This document shows, in pieces, positions 9,101 through 16,350 of a stretch of 29,394 bases of DNA; position 1 is the first letter of the stretch, and each line of letters starts with the position of its first letter. The notes below the pieces were generated by a model that was not told the origin of the DNA, did not search any database, and worked only from the letters and a program-made list of their open reading frames with translations. This DNA is from an uncultured Micromonospora sp. (GTDB lineage Bacteria > Actinomycetota > Actinomycetes > Mycobacteriales > Micromonosporaceae). Position numbers and translations under genes: made by a program. The stretch lies in NCBI GenBank assembly GCA_937951935.1, contig CALGAM010000039.1, forward strand, positions 1 through 29,394. The letters are read 5' to 3'.

Positions 9101-9744
9101 CCCACCCTCCCGAGCCGTGGATCCTGCACGGCCAGACGTACGTCTCGGTGTGGGCGGTGCCCCGGGCGGCCCTGCCGCCGTTACCCGCGGGACCGACCCG
9201 AACGATCCGACCCGTGACACTCGGCGGCCGGGGTCTGCTCGGCGTCACCTGGGCGGTGTACGAGCCCGGCGGGGTGCTGCACTACCGCGAGGTGCTCGCC
9301 GCGGTACTGGTCCGCGCCGGGCTTCGACCCCGGGTGAGCGTCACCCACGCCTGGGTCGACAGCCCGGTCGCCCGTGACGGCGGGCGCGAGCTGTGGGGAA
9401 TCCCCAAGGAACCGGCGGAGCTGACGGTCACGGTCGACGGGGACACGTCGGCGGTCTCGGCGCGGACGGCGGCGGGATCCGTGGCCCGCGCGCTGCTCCG
9501 CCCGAGGCACCGGCTGCCCGGACGGTGGCCCATCCGGTTCACGGTCGTCCAGCAGCTCGGGGCGCGAACCCGCAGCACCCCGGTACGGTGTCGCGCCGGC
9601 CTCGCCACCGCCGACGCCACCTGGGAGGTCGAGCCGGCCAGCCCGCTCGGTCACCTCGCCGGTCGCCGTCCCCTGCTGACCGTGCGGCTGCACGACGTCC
9701 GGCTGGTGTTCGGTGCGACGGCGAGGGCGTCGCACCGGCGCTGA
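9097..9744 (+). CDS. Acetoacetate decarboxylase-like protein (ADC superfamily)
   Basis: A 215-aa protein that starts at a GTG overlapping the MMPL stop. The ADC fold signature ELWGIPKE (residues 99-106) places a Lys at 104 where true acetoacetate decarboxylase has its Schiff-base lysine. Genuine decarboxylases have a second Lys directly after it that lowers its pKa. Here that position is Glu, so classical decarboxylation is doubtful; other superfamily members act as aldolase-dehydratases or have unknown roles. VTHAWVDSPVARDGGR just upstream and the C-terminal strand-rich part (RFTVVQQLGART) fit the fold. Coupling to a lipid-type exporter suggests a small-molecule modification linked to export. 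That link is inference. Confidence 0.75.
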   Translation: MTHPPEPWILHGQTYVSVWAVPRAALPPLPAGPTRTIRPVTLGGRGLLGVTWAVYEPGGVLHYREVLAAVLVRAGLRPRVSVTHAWVDSPVARDGGRELWGIPKEPAELTVTVDGDTSAVSARTAAGSVARALLRPRHRLPGRWPIRFTVVQQLGARTRSTPVRCRAGLATADATWEVEPASPLGHLAGRRPLLTVRLHDVRLVFGATARASHRR

Positions 9745-9903
9745 CCGCCGCCACGCCGCCGCCCCTGCCGCGTCCCTGGGCCGCGTCCGCCGCCCGCGAC
9801 GTCGGTGGCGCCGCCCATCCCGGCGGTTCACCATGGGGTACCCGGGCCCGGGGCGACCCACGCCACACGGCCCCACCAGCTATGTTCTCAGCCGAGACCG
9901 CGG

Positions 9904-9917
9904 TGGTAGCGCTCCCA
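9904..9917. promoter_or_regulatory. CebR/LacI-type operator upstream of the MFS gene
   Basis: The 14-mer TGGTAGCGCTCCCA differs at one base from the perfect palindrome TGGGAGCGCTCCCA, known as the CebR (cellobiose/cellulose regulator) operator in Streptomyces. It lies 46 nt before the MFS start, a normal place for repression. Regulation by a LacI-family sugar repressor is inferred. Confidence 0.6.
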
Positions 9918-9963
9918 GGGAGCGTTCTTTCGCGCCGCCGCCTCCGCGCGAGAGGAGTCTGCC

Positions 9964-11205
9964 GTGCCACCGAGCCCGACCGGCACCGCCGCCCCCGGCC
10001 CACCGTCCGCGCCGCCCCGTCACGTCCGGGCCGCCCGCAACGCCGTCGCCGTGGTCTTCGGCCTCAACGGGCTCGCCGTCGCCTCCTGGTTCGCCCGGGT
10101 TCCCGCCGCCCGGGAGGCACTCGGGCTCAGCGCGGGCCGGCTCGGCCTGCTGCTGCTCGCGCTCTCGGCCGGCTCGCTGCTGGCGATGTCGACCGCCGGC
10201 AGCGTGGTGCACCGGCTCAACCCGTCACGGACCACCGCCGGCTCCACCGGCCTCGCCGCGGTCGGTCTGGTGATGCTCGGCGTCGGCGTCGGCGCCTGGC
10301 CGTCCGTCCCGCTGGTGGCGGCCGGGCTCGCCGCCCTCGGGTACGGCTCCGGTCTGTGCGACGTGGCGATGAACGTCGAGGCGGCGCTGGTGGAACGGCG
10401 GCTGGGCCGGACCGTCATGCCCCGGTTCCACGCCGCCTGGAGTCTGGGCACCGTCTCCGGCGCCGGCCTCGGTGCCGGCAGCGTGCAGGTCGGGCTCCCC
10501 GTTGCCGCCCACCTCGGGGTCGTCGCCCTCGGCGTGCTGCTCGGCACACTGCTCGCCGTCCGCTTCTTCCTCGGCGCGGGCGGCGAGGAAGACCCCGCGC
10601 GGCGGGCGGCGGCACAGACCGGGTCCGGCCGGGACAGCGGGACGCTGCGCGCCTGGCGGGAGCCGCGCACCCTCTGCATCGGCCTGCTGGTCCTGGTGAT
10701 GGCGTTCACCGAGGGCGCCGCGAACGACTGGATCGCGCTGGCCTTCGTCGACGGGTACGGGTTCGGCGAGGCGGCCGGCGCCGCCGTCTTCGGGGTGTTC
10801 GTCGCCTCGATGACCCTCGGCCGGACGGTCGGCACGGTGGCACTCGACCGCTGGGGCCGGGTACCGGTGCTCTTCGTCACGATCGGGCTGGCCGTCATCG
10901 GGGTGACGATCACCACCCTCGTTCCGTCCGGATCCGTGGCGCTGGCCGGGGTCGTCCTCTGGGGACTCGGCGCGTCACTGGGATTCCCGGTCGGGATGAG
11001 CGCCGCCGCCGACGACGAGGGGCGGGCTCCGGCCCGGGTCAGCGTCGTCGCGACGATCGGCTACACCGCCTTTCTCGCCGGGCCGCCGCTGGTCGGGCTG
11101 CTCGGCGACCGGGTGGGGGTCCTGCGGGCCCTGCTGGTCGTCCCGCTCCTGCTGGTTCCGGCCCTGGCCCTGGTACCGGCGACCCGGCCACCGGCCGACC
11201 GCTGA
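9964..11205 (+). CDS. MFS transporter, fucose-permease/YbjJ-like
   Basis: A 413-aa major facilitator superfamily permease with a short Pro-rich N-terminus and about 12 hydrophobic helices. A hydrophilic loop near residues 205-230 separates the two six-helix halves. FHAAWSLGTVSGAGLGAG after the fourth helix and ALGYGSGLCDVAMNVEA are typical of the FucP/YbjJ-like branch. GAANDWIALAF at the start of the second half also fits. GTG at 9964 follows GAGAGGAG. The CebR-like box upstream suggests control by a sugar-responsive LacI repressor, which would fit an oligosaccharide or sugar substrate, though the YbjJ branch is poorly characterised. A hairpin follows the gene. Confidence 0.88.
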   Translation: MPPSPTGTAAPGPPSAPPRHVRAARNAVAVVFGLNGLAVASWFARVPAAREALGLSAGRLGLLLLALSAGSLLAMSTAGSVVHRLNPSRTTAGSTGLAAVGLVMLGVGVGAWPSVPLVAAGLAALGYGSGLCDVAMNVEAALVERRLGRTVMPRFHAAWSLGTVSGAGLGAGSVQVGLPVAAHLGVVALGVLLGTLLAVRFFLGAGGEEDPARRAAAQTGSGRDSGTLRAWREPRTLCIGLLVLVMAFTEGAANDWIALAFVDGYGFGEAAGAAVFGVFVASMTLGRTVGTVALDRWGRVPVLFVTIGLAVIGVTITTLVPSGSVALAGVVLWGLGASLGFPVGMSAAADDEGRAPARVSVVATIGYTAFLAGPPLVGLLGDRVGVLRALLVVPLLLVPALALVPATRPPADR

Positions 11206-11223
11206 TTCGTGCCGTGTCCGCCG

Positions 11224-11258
11224 GCGGCGGGGTGCGCGGGCGACGCACACCCCGCCGC
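11224..11258 (+). terminator. Terminator hairpin after the MFS gene
   Basis: Perfect 11-bp stem GCGGCGGGGTG / CACCCCGCCGC with a 13-nt loop, 18 nt after the MFS stop. Because the next gene (11367-11885) converges on it, it may act in both directions. Confidence 0.6.
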
Positions 11259-11366
11259 GTACCTCACCCGGCCGTGGCCGCGGTCCGACCGGTCCGGCGC
11301 GGTGGACCACCGGCGGCCCGGTCGTCGGCTCGGGTCGGCCGGCGTCGGCCGGTCGGGGCGGCCCCG

Positions 11367-11885
11367 CTAGGCCGGGGTCGGGAAGCCGTACCGGGCGGCG
11401 TGCTCCGGGTCGGTCGGGTCGATCTGCCGGAGTCCCTCGTCGGCGAGCCGCTTGTTGATCTCGTCGAGGTGGTCGCGGACCAACCGCGCCTCCTCCTCGG
11501 TGACCCGGCCCCGGTGCGGCTTTCCGGCATGCTCGAGTGTGGCGTAGTCCACTCGCTCGCTCCTGCGGACCGACTTGGCCGGGCGTACCCGTTCGGCCGT
11601 CCGCAGCAACTGGGCCATCGGCACGTCGGTGGCCAGCGCGTCGAACTCGCTGGCGTTGAGCACGACCCGACGCGGCTCACCGCCGTCAGGGTCGTCGTGG
11701 ATCTCCAGGATCGCGACGTCGAGCGCCGCGTCGTCGATGCTCTCGACCTCGCTCGGCTCGGCCTCCAGTTGTACCGGTCCCGCGACCAGGTCCGGATGCT
11801 CCAGCACGACGATCCGCACCGCCTCGTCGGCGCTCTGCAGCACCTTGCCGCTGAAGTCGGATACGTGAACTGTCCGCTTACCCAT
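11367..11885 (-). CDS. Conserved actinobacterial hypothetical protein
   Basis: A 172-aa acidic, soluble protein with no membrane segment. It begins MGKRTVHVSDFSGKV and has an N-terminal domain of about 85 residues (VRIVVLEHPDL, then RRVVLNASEFDALATD). A basic linker follows (RVRPAKSVRRSERVDY), then a C-terminal block YATLEHAGKPHRGRVTEEEA ending in KRLADEGLRQIDPTDPEHA. I recognise this arrangement from unnamed proteins widespread in actinomycetes but know no function. The N-terminal layout is faintly like Lsr2 dimerisation domains, which is too weak to use. AGGAGAA precedes the ATG at 11885. It is divergent from the conservon across an AT-rich promoter region. Confidence 0.8.
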   Translation of the reverse strand: MGKRTVHVSDFSGKVLQSADEAVRIVVLEHPDLVAGPVQLEAEPSEVESIDDAALDVAILEIHDDPDGGEPRRVVLNASEFDALATDVPMAQLLRTAERVRPAKSVRRSERVDYATLEHAGKPHRGRVTEEEARLVRDHLDEINKRLADEGLRQIDPTDPEHAARYGFPTPA

Positions 11886-12195
11886 GCCTGAGCTTCTCCT
11901 GTCCTGGCGGTACGACCAGAGGCAGAAGTTAACGCACAGGTGTGCGAACGGAGCGGCCGGCCCACCGTTCTCGGTCCGACACGACGGCATAAATAGATAT
12001 ACGAATATACCCGCAGGTCGGGAGGGGTAGTGCGAGAGCGGACAGACCAGTAGAGTTGGCGCGCATCGGCGTTGGCAGCAGTGATCGCCCGCCGATTCCC
12101 TCGGGCTGCCCATGATTGGATGGAAGTTGGCGCACAATCAGGCCGACCGCGCGACCAGGCTCCCCGACCCTCCGGACACCTCAGGTGACTCCACC
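11886..12195. promoter_or_regulatory. Divergent promoter region upstream of the conservon
   Basis: About 310 bp between the divergent hypothetical gene and cvnA. A short AT-rich block at about 11989-12012 contains near-repeated ATATAC units (GATATACGAATATAC). It is the best candidate for -10 elements in either direction. If cvnA starts at the upstream ATG 12112 rather than 12196, the region shortens to 226 bp. Confidence 0.45.
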
Positions 12196-14877
12196 GTGGC
12201 CATCCGGCGTCGCGGCCGACAGCAAACGATCAAGCGGCGGGTCGTCCGGCTGGTACTCATCCCCAGTGTCGTCGCCGTGCTCATCTGGCTCGCGGCCTCC
12301 GGATACCTCGTCTTCCAGGGGTACTACAACCGAGAGGTCGCCAACGGGGTCCGCCAGGTGTCGATTCCGGCGGTGCCGGCGCTGAGCTCGATCCAGCAGG
12401 AACGGCGGCTGAGTGTCGCCTACCTCGCCCAGCGCTCGAACGACCTGCAGGGTCTGATCGAGCAGCGACGCCTGACCGACCAGCGTCTGTCGGCGCTGCG
12501 TTCGGTTGCCGACACGGCGCTGGGCAAAGCACCGGAGTCCATCGCGACCCGGTGGAGGAAGCTCACCGAGTTCCTGGACCGGCTTGCCAGCGTACGCAGC
12601 ACCATCGACTCCCGCTCGACCAGCGGCGATCAGGTCTACGAGTTCTACAACCAGCTCCTCGACGCCGCCACCGACCTGTTCGACACCCAGGCCCGAATAG
12701 TTCCCGACGTCACGGCGGCCCAGGGTGGCATCGCGGCCACCGAGGCCTTCCGCGTCAGCGACCTGATGTCGCGGTCCGGCTCCATCATCGACGCCGCCTT
12801 CGGATCGCGGGCCCTCGACGAGCAGGACCACCTCGAGTTCGTGAGCCTGGTCGGGGCCTACCGCTCGGCGTTGGAGAACGTGGCGGGGCACCTGCAGGCG
12901 GATGCACGACAACGGTACGACGAGCTCACCGCCAGCGGCCCCTGGCAGTCACTGATCGCGATGGAGAACGCCCTGATCAGCGGTGGGGCGTGGCGTGACG
13001 GACCGCCGCGCGACGGCAGCATCAGCCGCACCCGGTGGGAGTCGGCCACCCGGCAGGTCTCCGAGGCCCTCGTCGAGGTGACCATCATCCAGGCGGACCG
13101 GGTCTCCGCGCAGACCCTCCGCACCGGTAACAACCAGCTCCTCACCGCCTCGCTGGGCAGTCTCATCGCGCTGTCGATCGCGGTCGCCGCGATCGTCTGG
13201 GCGATCCGCCAGTCGCAGGTGCTGGTCGACCAGGCACTGTCCGTCCGTCTGGCGCAGCTGGGCAAGGACGCCGCCACGCTGGTGGACGAGCGGCTGCCCG
13301 CCATCATGGACCGACTGCGACGTCACGAGAAGGTGGACCTGGCGGCCGAGCTACCGACCAAGGACTACGGCGGCGACGAGATCGGTCAGGTCGCCGACGT
13401 CATCAACCGGTCTCTCAAGGCCGCGGCCGGGGCCGCGGTCGACGAGGCGAAGACCCGGGCGGCCGGTACCGCCATGTTGATGGGCGTCGCCCGTCGGCCG
13501 CAACGTCCACTCCAGCGTGGGCTGAGAATCATCGAGGACCTGCAGAACCGCATCGGTGACGAACAGCTGCTGACCGAGCTCTTCGACATCAACCACCAGC
13601 TCACCCAGACCCGGCGCTTCCTGGAGAACCTCGTCATCCTGGCCGGTGGACAGATCGGCCGGCGCTTCCACAACCCGGTCCCGATCCGCCGGGTGATGCT
13701 GGCGGCGTTCGCCGAGGCCCAGCAGTACCAGCGGATCACGCTGCGCAGCGCGCCCGACGTGGCGCTGGTGGGACACGCCGTCGCCGGCACCATCCACCTC
13801 CTCGCCGAGTTGCTGGACAACGCGCTCGCGTTCTCCCCTCCCGGGACGACCGTCTGGGTCACCTGCAACGAGGTGAAGGCCGGCGTCGCCGTCGAGATCG
13901 AGGACGCCGGCGTGGGGATGAAGGCGGACGCCCTGGAGCGGGCGAACGACCTGCTGGCACACGCCCCCACCCCGGACGTCACGGCGCTGAAGGACGGCGC
14001 GCAGATCGGTCTGTACGTCGTGGCCGAGCTGGCCAAACGGGAGGGCATCCAGGTCAGCCTGCGCACCTCGGCGTACGGCGGTCTGTTGGCGATCGTGCTT
14101 CTGCCACAGAAGATCGTCACCGCGATGCCCGCCGCCACCGACAGCGGTGGCGGAAAGGGCAGCCGACAGGCGTCGGCCACCTCGTCCGACCACTCCCCGG
14201 ACCGCAACGGTCGCCCCGACCTGCGCCCCGCCGCCGTGCTTCCCAATCCGGGAACCCTGCCGGCCACGAACGGATCGGCCGCGGCACGGCACTCCCAGAA
14301 CGGTGCGGGGCGCGGACCGGACCGTGCCAACGGCGCCCTGGGCGACCAGTGGCCGGGCACCCCACAGCCCACCGGAAACCGTCGGGTGCCGCACCCTCGG
14401 GAGTCCTCCGGTGCCCGGGCCGCCGGCGGCGATCTGCCCGCGCCACACGGCGGCCACGCCCCGCAGACCACCCCCACCGCAGGTTTCCGGCCGGGCGCCG
14501 GGCCGCGGGACCTCGCCGGACCGGCGGCAGGTACCGCGCGCCCGTCCGCGCCGGAAGCTCAGGATCGACGCCCGGACGCTGGTGCCGCGGGCACGACCGG
14601 CACGACGGCCACCACGCGTGCGCGCGACGGCGCAGAGCGCCCAGCGGCGGTGGACAACCGCCCGCCGCTGCCGCACCGCCAGCCGCAACAGCACCTCGTC
14701 CCCCAACTTCGCGACGACACCTCGGCGGGTATCGGCTCGCGCAGCGCGGCCGAGCCGACCCGGTCTCCCGAAGAGGCGCGAGACCGGTTCGCCCAGTACC
14801 AGCAGGCCTGGGCGGCAGGCCGGGCGGCGGGCACCAAGGAATCCGCATCCACTGACGATCAAGGCAGGAAAGCGTGA
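12196..14877 (+). CDS. cvnA: CvnA-type nitrate/nitrite-sensing (NIT) histidine-kinase-like protein
   Basis: An 893-aa membrane sensor, first gene of a conservon. Order: basic N-terminus, membrane helix (about 17-42), extracytoplasmic NIT-like helical domain (about 45-310), second helix (about 316-337), HAMP-like linker, dimerisation segment with ELFDINHQLTQTRR (His467), HATPase domain (ELLDNALAF with Asp541-Asn542; DAGVGM with Asp570), and a disordered tail of some 250 residues rich in Pro, Ala, Gly and Arg. In Streptomyces, CvnA-CvnD assemble at the membrane like a eukaryotic GPCR complex and tune development and metabolism. The GTG at 12196 has AGGTGA at 7 nt; an in-frame ATG at 12112 without such a site would add 28 residues. 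GTGA overlap with cvnB. Confidence 0.9.
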   Translation: MAIRRRGRQQTIKRRVVRLVLIPSVVAVLIWLAASGYLVFQGYYNREVANGVRQVSIPAVPALSSIQQERRLSVAYLAQRSNDLQGLIEQRRLTDQRLSALRSVADTALGKAPESIATRWRKLTEFLDRLASVRSTIDSRSTSGDQVYEFYNQLLDAATDLFDTQARIVPDVTAAQGGIAATEAFRVSDLMSRSGSIIDAAFGSRALDEQDHLEFVSLVGAYRSALENVAGHLQADARQRYDELTASGPWQSLIAMENALISGGAWRDGPPRDGSISRTRWESATRQVSEALVEVTIIQADRVSAQTLRTGNNQLLTASLGSLIALSIAVAAIVWAIRQSQVLVDQALSVRLAQLGKDAATLVDERLPAIMDRLRRHEKVDLAAELPTKDYGGDEIGQVADVINRSLKAAAGAAVDEAKTRAAGTAMLMGVARRPQRPLQRGLRIIEDLQNRIGDEQLLTELFDINHQLTQTRRFLENLVILAGGQIGRRFHNPVPIRRVMLAAFAEAQQYQRITLRSAPDVALVGHAVAGTIHLLAELLDNALAFSPPGTTVWVTCNEVKAGVAVEIEDAGVGMKADALERANDLLAHAPTPDVTALKDGAQIGLYVVAELAKREGIQVSLRTSAYGGLLAIVLLPQKIVTAMPAATDSGGGKGSRQASATSSDHSPDRNGRPDLRPAAVLPNPGTLPATNGSAAARHSQNGAGRGPDRANGALGDQWPGTPQPTGNRRVPHPRESSGARAAGGDLPAPHGGHAPQTTPTAGFRPGAGPRDLAGPAAGTARPSAPEAQDRRPDAGAAGTTGTTATTRARDGAERPAAVDNRPPLPHRQPQQHLVPQLRDDTSAGIGSRSAAEPTRSPEEARDRFAQYQQAWAAGRAAGTKESASTDDQGRKA

Positions 14878-15305
14878 GCACCTCGAAATCCCAGAACGAC
14901 CTCACCTGGATGTTGGACGGTCTGGTAGAGATTCCCGATGTCGTTTATGCCGTTGTCCTGTCCACCGATGGTCTGGTCGTCCAGAAGTCCACGTCGCTGT
15001 CCCGGGATCACGCCGAGCTGCTGGCCGCTGGCGCCTCGTCGCTGCACAGCGTGGCCGCTGGACTAGGCCGACGTCTCGACAGCGGGCCGGTCCAGCAGGT
15101 CGTCATCGAGTACGAGGGTCACACGCTCTTCGTTGCCGCCGCGGGGAAGAACGCCCGACTGGCCGTGCTCTGCCAGCAGGGTGTCGACATGGGCACGGTC
15201 GCCTACGAGATGAGCCGGCTGGTGACGCGGATCGGCGAGTACCTCGGTTCCGAGGCCCGCTCGGTCACGCCGGCGGTCAACGGGCAGGCCGGGCACCTGC
15301 CATGA
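14874..15305 (+). CDS. cvnB: CvnB, roadblock/LC7-domain protein
   Basis: A 143-aa roadblock/LC7 protein (NDLTWMLDGLVEIPDVVYAV, then LVVQKSTSLSRDHAELLAAG). This fold is found in regulators of small GTPases such as MglB, and in conservons it works with the CvnD GTPase. The core domain covers about residues 8-125 and a short polar tail follows. GTG at 14874 overlaps the cvnA stop, and AGGAAAG lies just upstream. The stop overlaps the cvnC ATG (ATGA), so the first three genes are translationally coupled. Likely a modulator of CvnD nucleotide state. Confidence 0.95.
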   Translation: MSTSKSQNDLTWMLDGLVEIPDVVYAVVLSTDGLVVQKSTSLSRDHAELLAAGASSLHSVAAGLGRRLDSGPVQQVVIEYEGHTLFVAAAGKNARLAVLCQQGVDMGTVAYEMSRLVTRIGEYLGSEARSVTPAVNGQAGHLP

Positions 15306-15667
15306 GTCAGGACGTGTGGGACGGCGGCGACGACGCCGAGGCGGGGCGGCTCGTACCGCTGTACATCCTGGTCAATGGTCGAACGAGCCCCCGGAACACC
15401 AAGTTGGACCTGGCCACCCAGGTCATCGCCCGGCCGGCCGACACGAGCCGGCTGGAGCCGGAGTATCGGGAGATCGTCGACAGGTGCAGCACGTGGATCT
15501 CGGTCGCCGAGATCGGCGCGTACCTGCACCGCCCGCTCACCATCACGAAGGTGATGGTCGACGTGCTCCTCGACCAGGGCTACCTGGGCATCGGATCTCC
15601 GGCACAGCAGAGGATCGCGGACCGCCGGCTCCTGGAAACGGTTCTCGCTGGTCTCGAACGGCTCTAG
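15302..15667 (+). CDS. cvnC: CvnC, DUF742-family protein
   Basis: A 121-aa DUF742 protein in the third position of the conservon. Family features include RLVPLYILVNGRTSPRNTKL near the N-terminus and a winged-helix-like middle: the C-terminal half (EIGAYLHRPLTITKVMVDVL) has the helix-turn-helix look seen across DUF742. Its biochemical role is not established; it is thought to join the complex at the membrane. The start overlaps the cvnB stop by 4 nt. There is a 20-nt gap before cvnD. Confidence 0.94.
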   Translation: MSQDVWDGGDDAEAGRLVPLYILVNGRTSPRNTKLDLATQVIARPADTSRLEPEYREIVDRCSTWISVAEIGAYLHRPLTITKVMVDVLLDQGYLGIGSPAQQRIADRRLLETVLAGLERL

Positions 15668-15687
15668 ACGAGAGGTTCTGAAAGAAC

Positions 15688-16242
15688 GTGGATCGTACAT
15701 CGGTCAAGGTCGTCGTGGCCGGCGGCTTCGGCACCGGTAAGACCACGCTGGTCGGGTCGGTCAGCGAGATCCCACCCCTGACCACCGAGGAGGTCCTGAC
15801 CCAGGCCAGCGTCGGTGTCGACGACATGAACGGCATCGAGGACAAGGCGAACACCACGGTCGCGCTCGACTTCGGTCGCATCACCATCGCGCCCGACGTC
15901 GTGCTCTACCTGTTCGGCACGCCCGGACAGGACCGCTTCTGGTTCATCTGGGACGAACTGGCGCAGGGCGCGGTCGGGGCGATCGTGCTCGTCGACACCC
16001 GGAGGCTGGGCACCAGCTTCCCCGCCATCGACTACTTCGAACGTCGGGGCATCCCGTTCATCGTCGCCGTCAACCGGTTCTTCGGAGAGTGCCTCTACAG
16101 CGAGGAGGAGATCCGTTCCGCGCTGGAGCTGGCCCCCGGCGTGCCCCTGGTGTTCTGTGACGCCCGCGACCGCGCGTCGAGCAAGCAGGCTCTGATCGCA
16201 CTGGTTCGGCACGCCATGTCCCGGCTCCCGGTGGCGGGCTGA
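15688..16242 (+). CDS. cvnD: CvnD, conservon GTP-binding protein
   Basis: A 184-aa small GTPase-like protein. The P-loop is GGFGTGKTT (residues 12-20), the G3 region is FGTPGQDRFWF, with Thr-Pro-Gly where Ras proteins have Asp-x-x-Gly, and the G4 region is VAVNRF, with Asn-Arg where Ras has Asn-Lys-x-Asp. These departures are normal for CvnD/MglA-like proteins. CvnD proteins bind and hydrolyse GTP and associate with CvnA in a nucleotide-dependent way. The GTG at 15688 is preceded by GAGAGG and GAAAGAA. Many Streptomyces conservons carry a P450 gene next; here a converging prenyltransferase-tryptophanase gene follows instead. Confidence 0.95.
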   Translation: MDRTSVKVVVAGGFGTGKTTLVGSVSEIPPLTTEEVLTQASVGVDDMNGIEDKANTTVALDFGRITIAPDVVLYLFGTPGQDRFWFIWDELAQGAVGAIVLVDTRRLGTSFPAIDYFERRGIPFIVAVNRFFGECLYSEEEIRSALELAPGVPLVFCDARDRASSKQALIALVRHAMSRLPVAG

Positions 16243-16308
16243 CCGGCCCCGGCCCGGGTTCCCCGCCGGTCGGGTGCCGCCGACGCCCGCCCGGGGCAGA
16301 GCGACCTG

Positions 16309-16343
16309 CCCGTGCCGGGCGGCACCCGACCGCCCGGCACGGG
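16309..16343. terminator. Bidirectional terminator between conservon and fusion gene
   Basis: Perfect 14-bp stem (CCCGTGCCGGGCGG / CCGCCCGGCACGGG) with a 7-nt loop, placed between the converging stops at 16242 and 16351. No U-tract. One of the strongest hairpins in the window. Confidence 0.7.
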
Positions 16344-16350
16344 CCCGCTC

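Noticed and set aside
9393..11891. 832-codon plus-strand open frame
   Set aside because: Overlaps the ADC-like and MFS genes in another frame; low-complexity Arg/Pro product.
14147..15667. 506-codon frame covering the end of cvnA and cvnC
   Set aside because: Only the last 121 codons are real (cvnC from 15302); the upstream part is a shadow of cvnA and cvnB.
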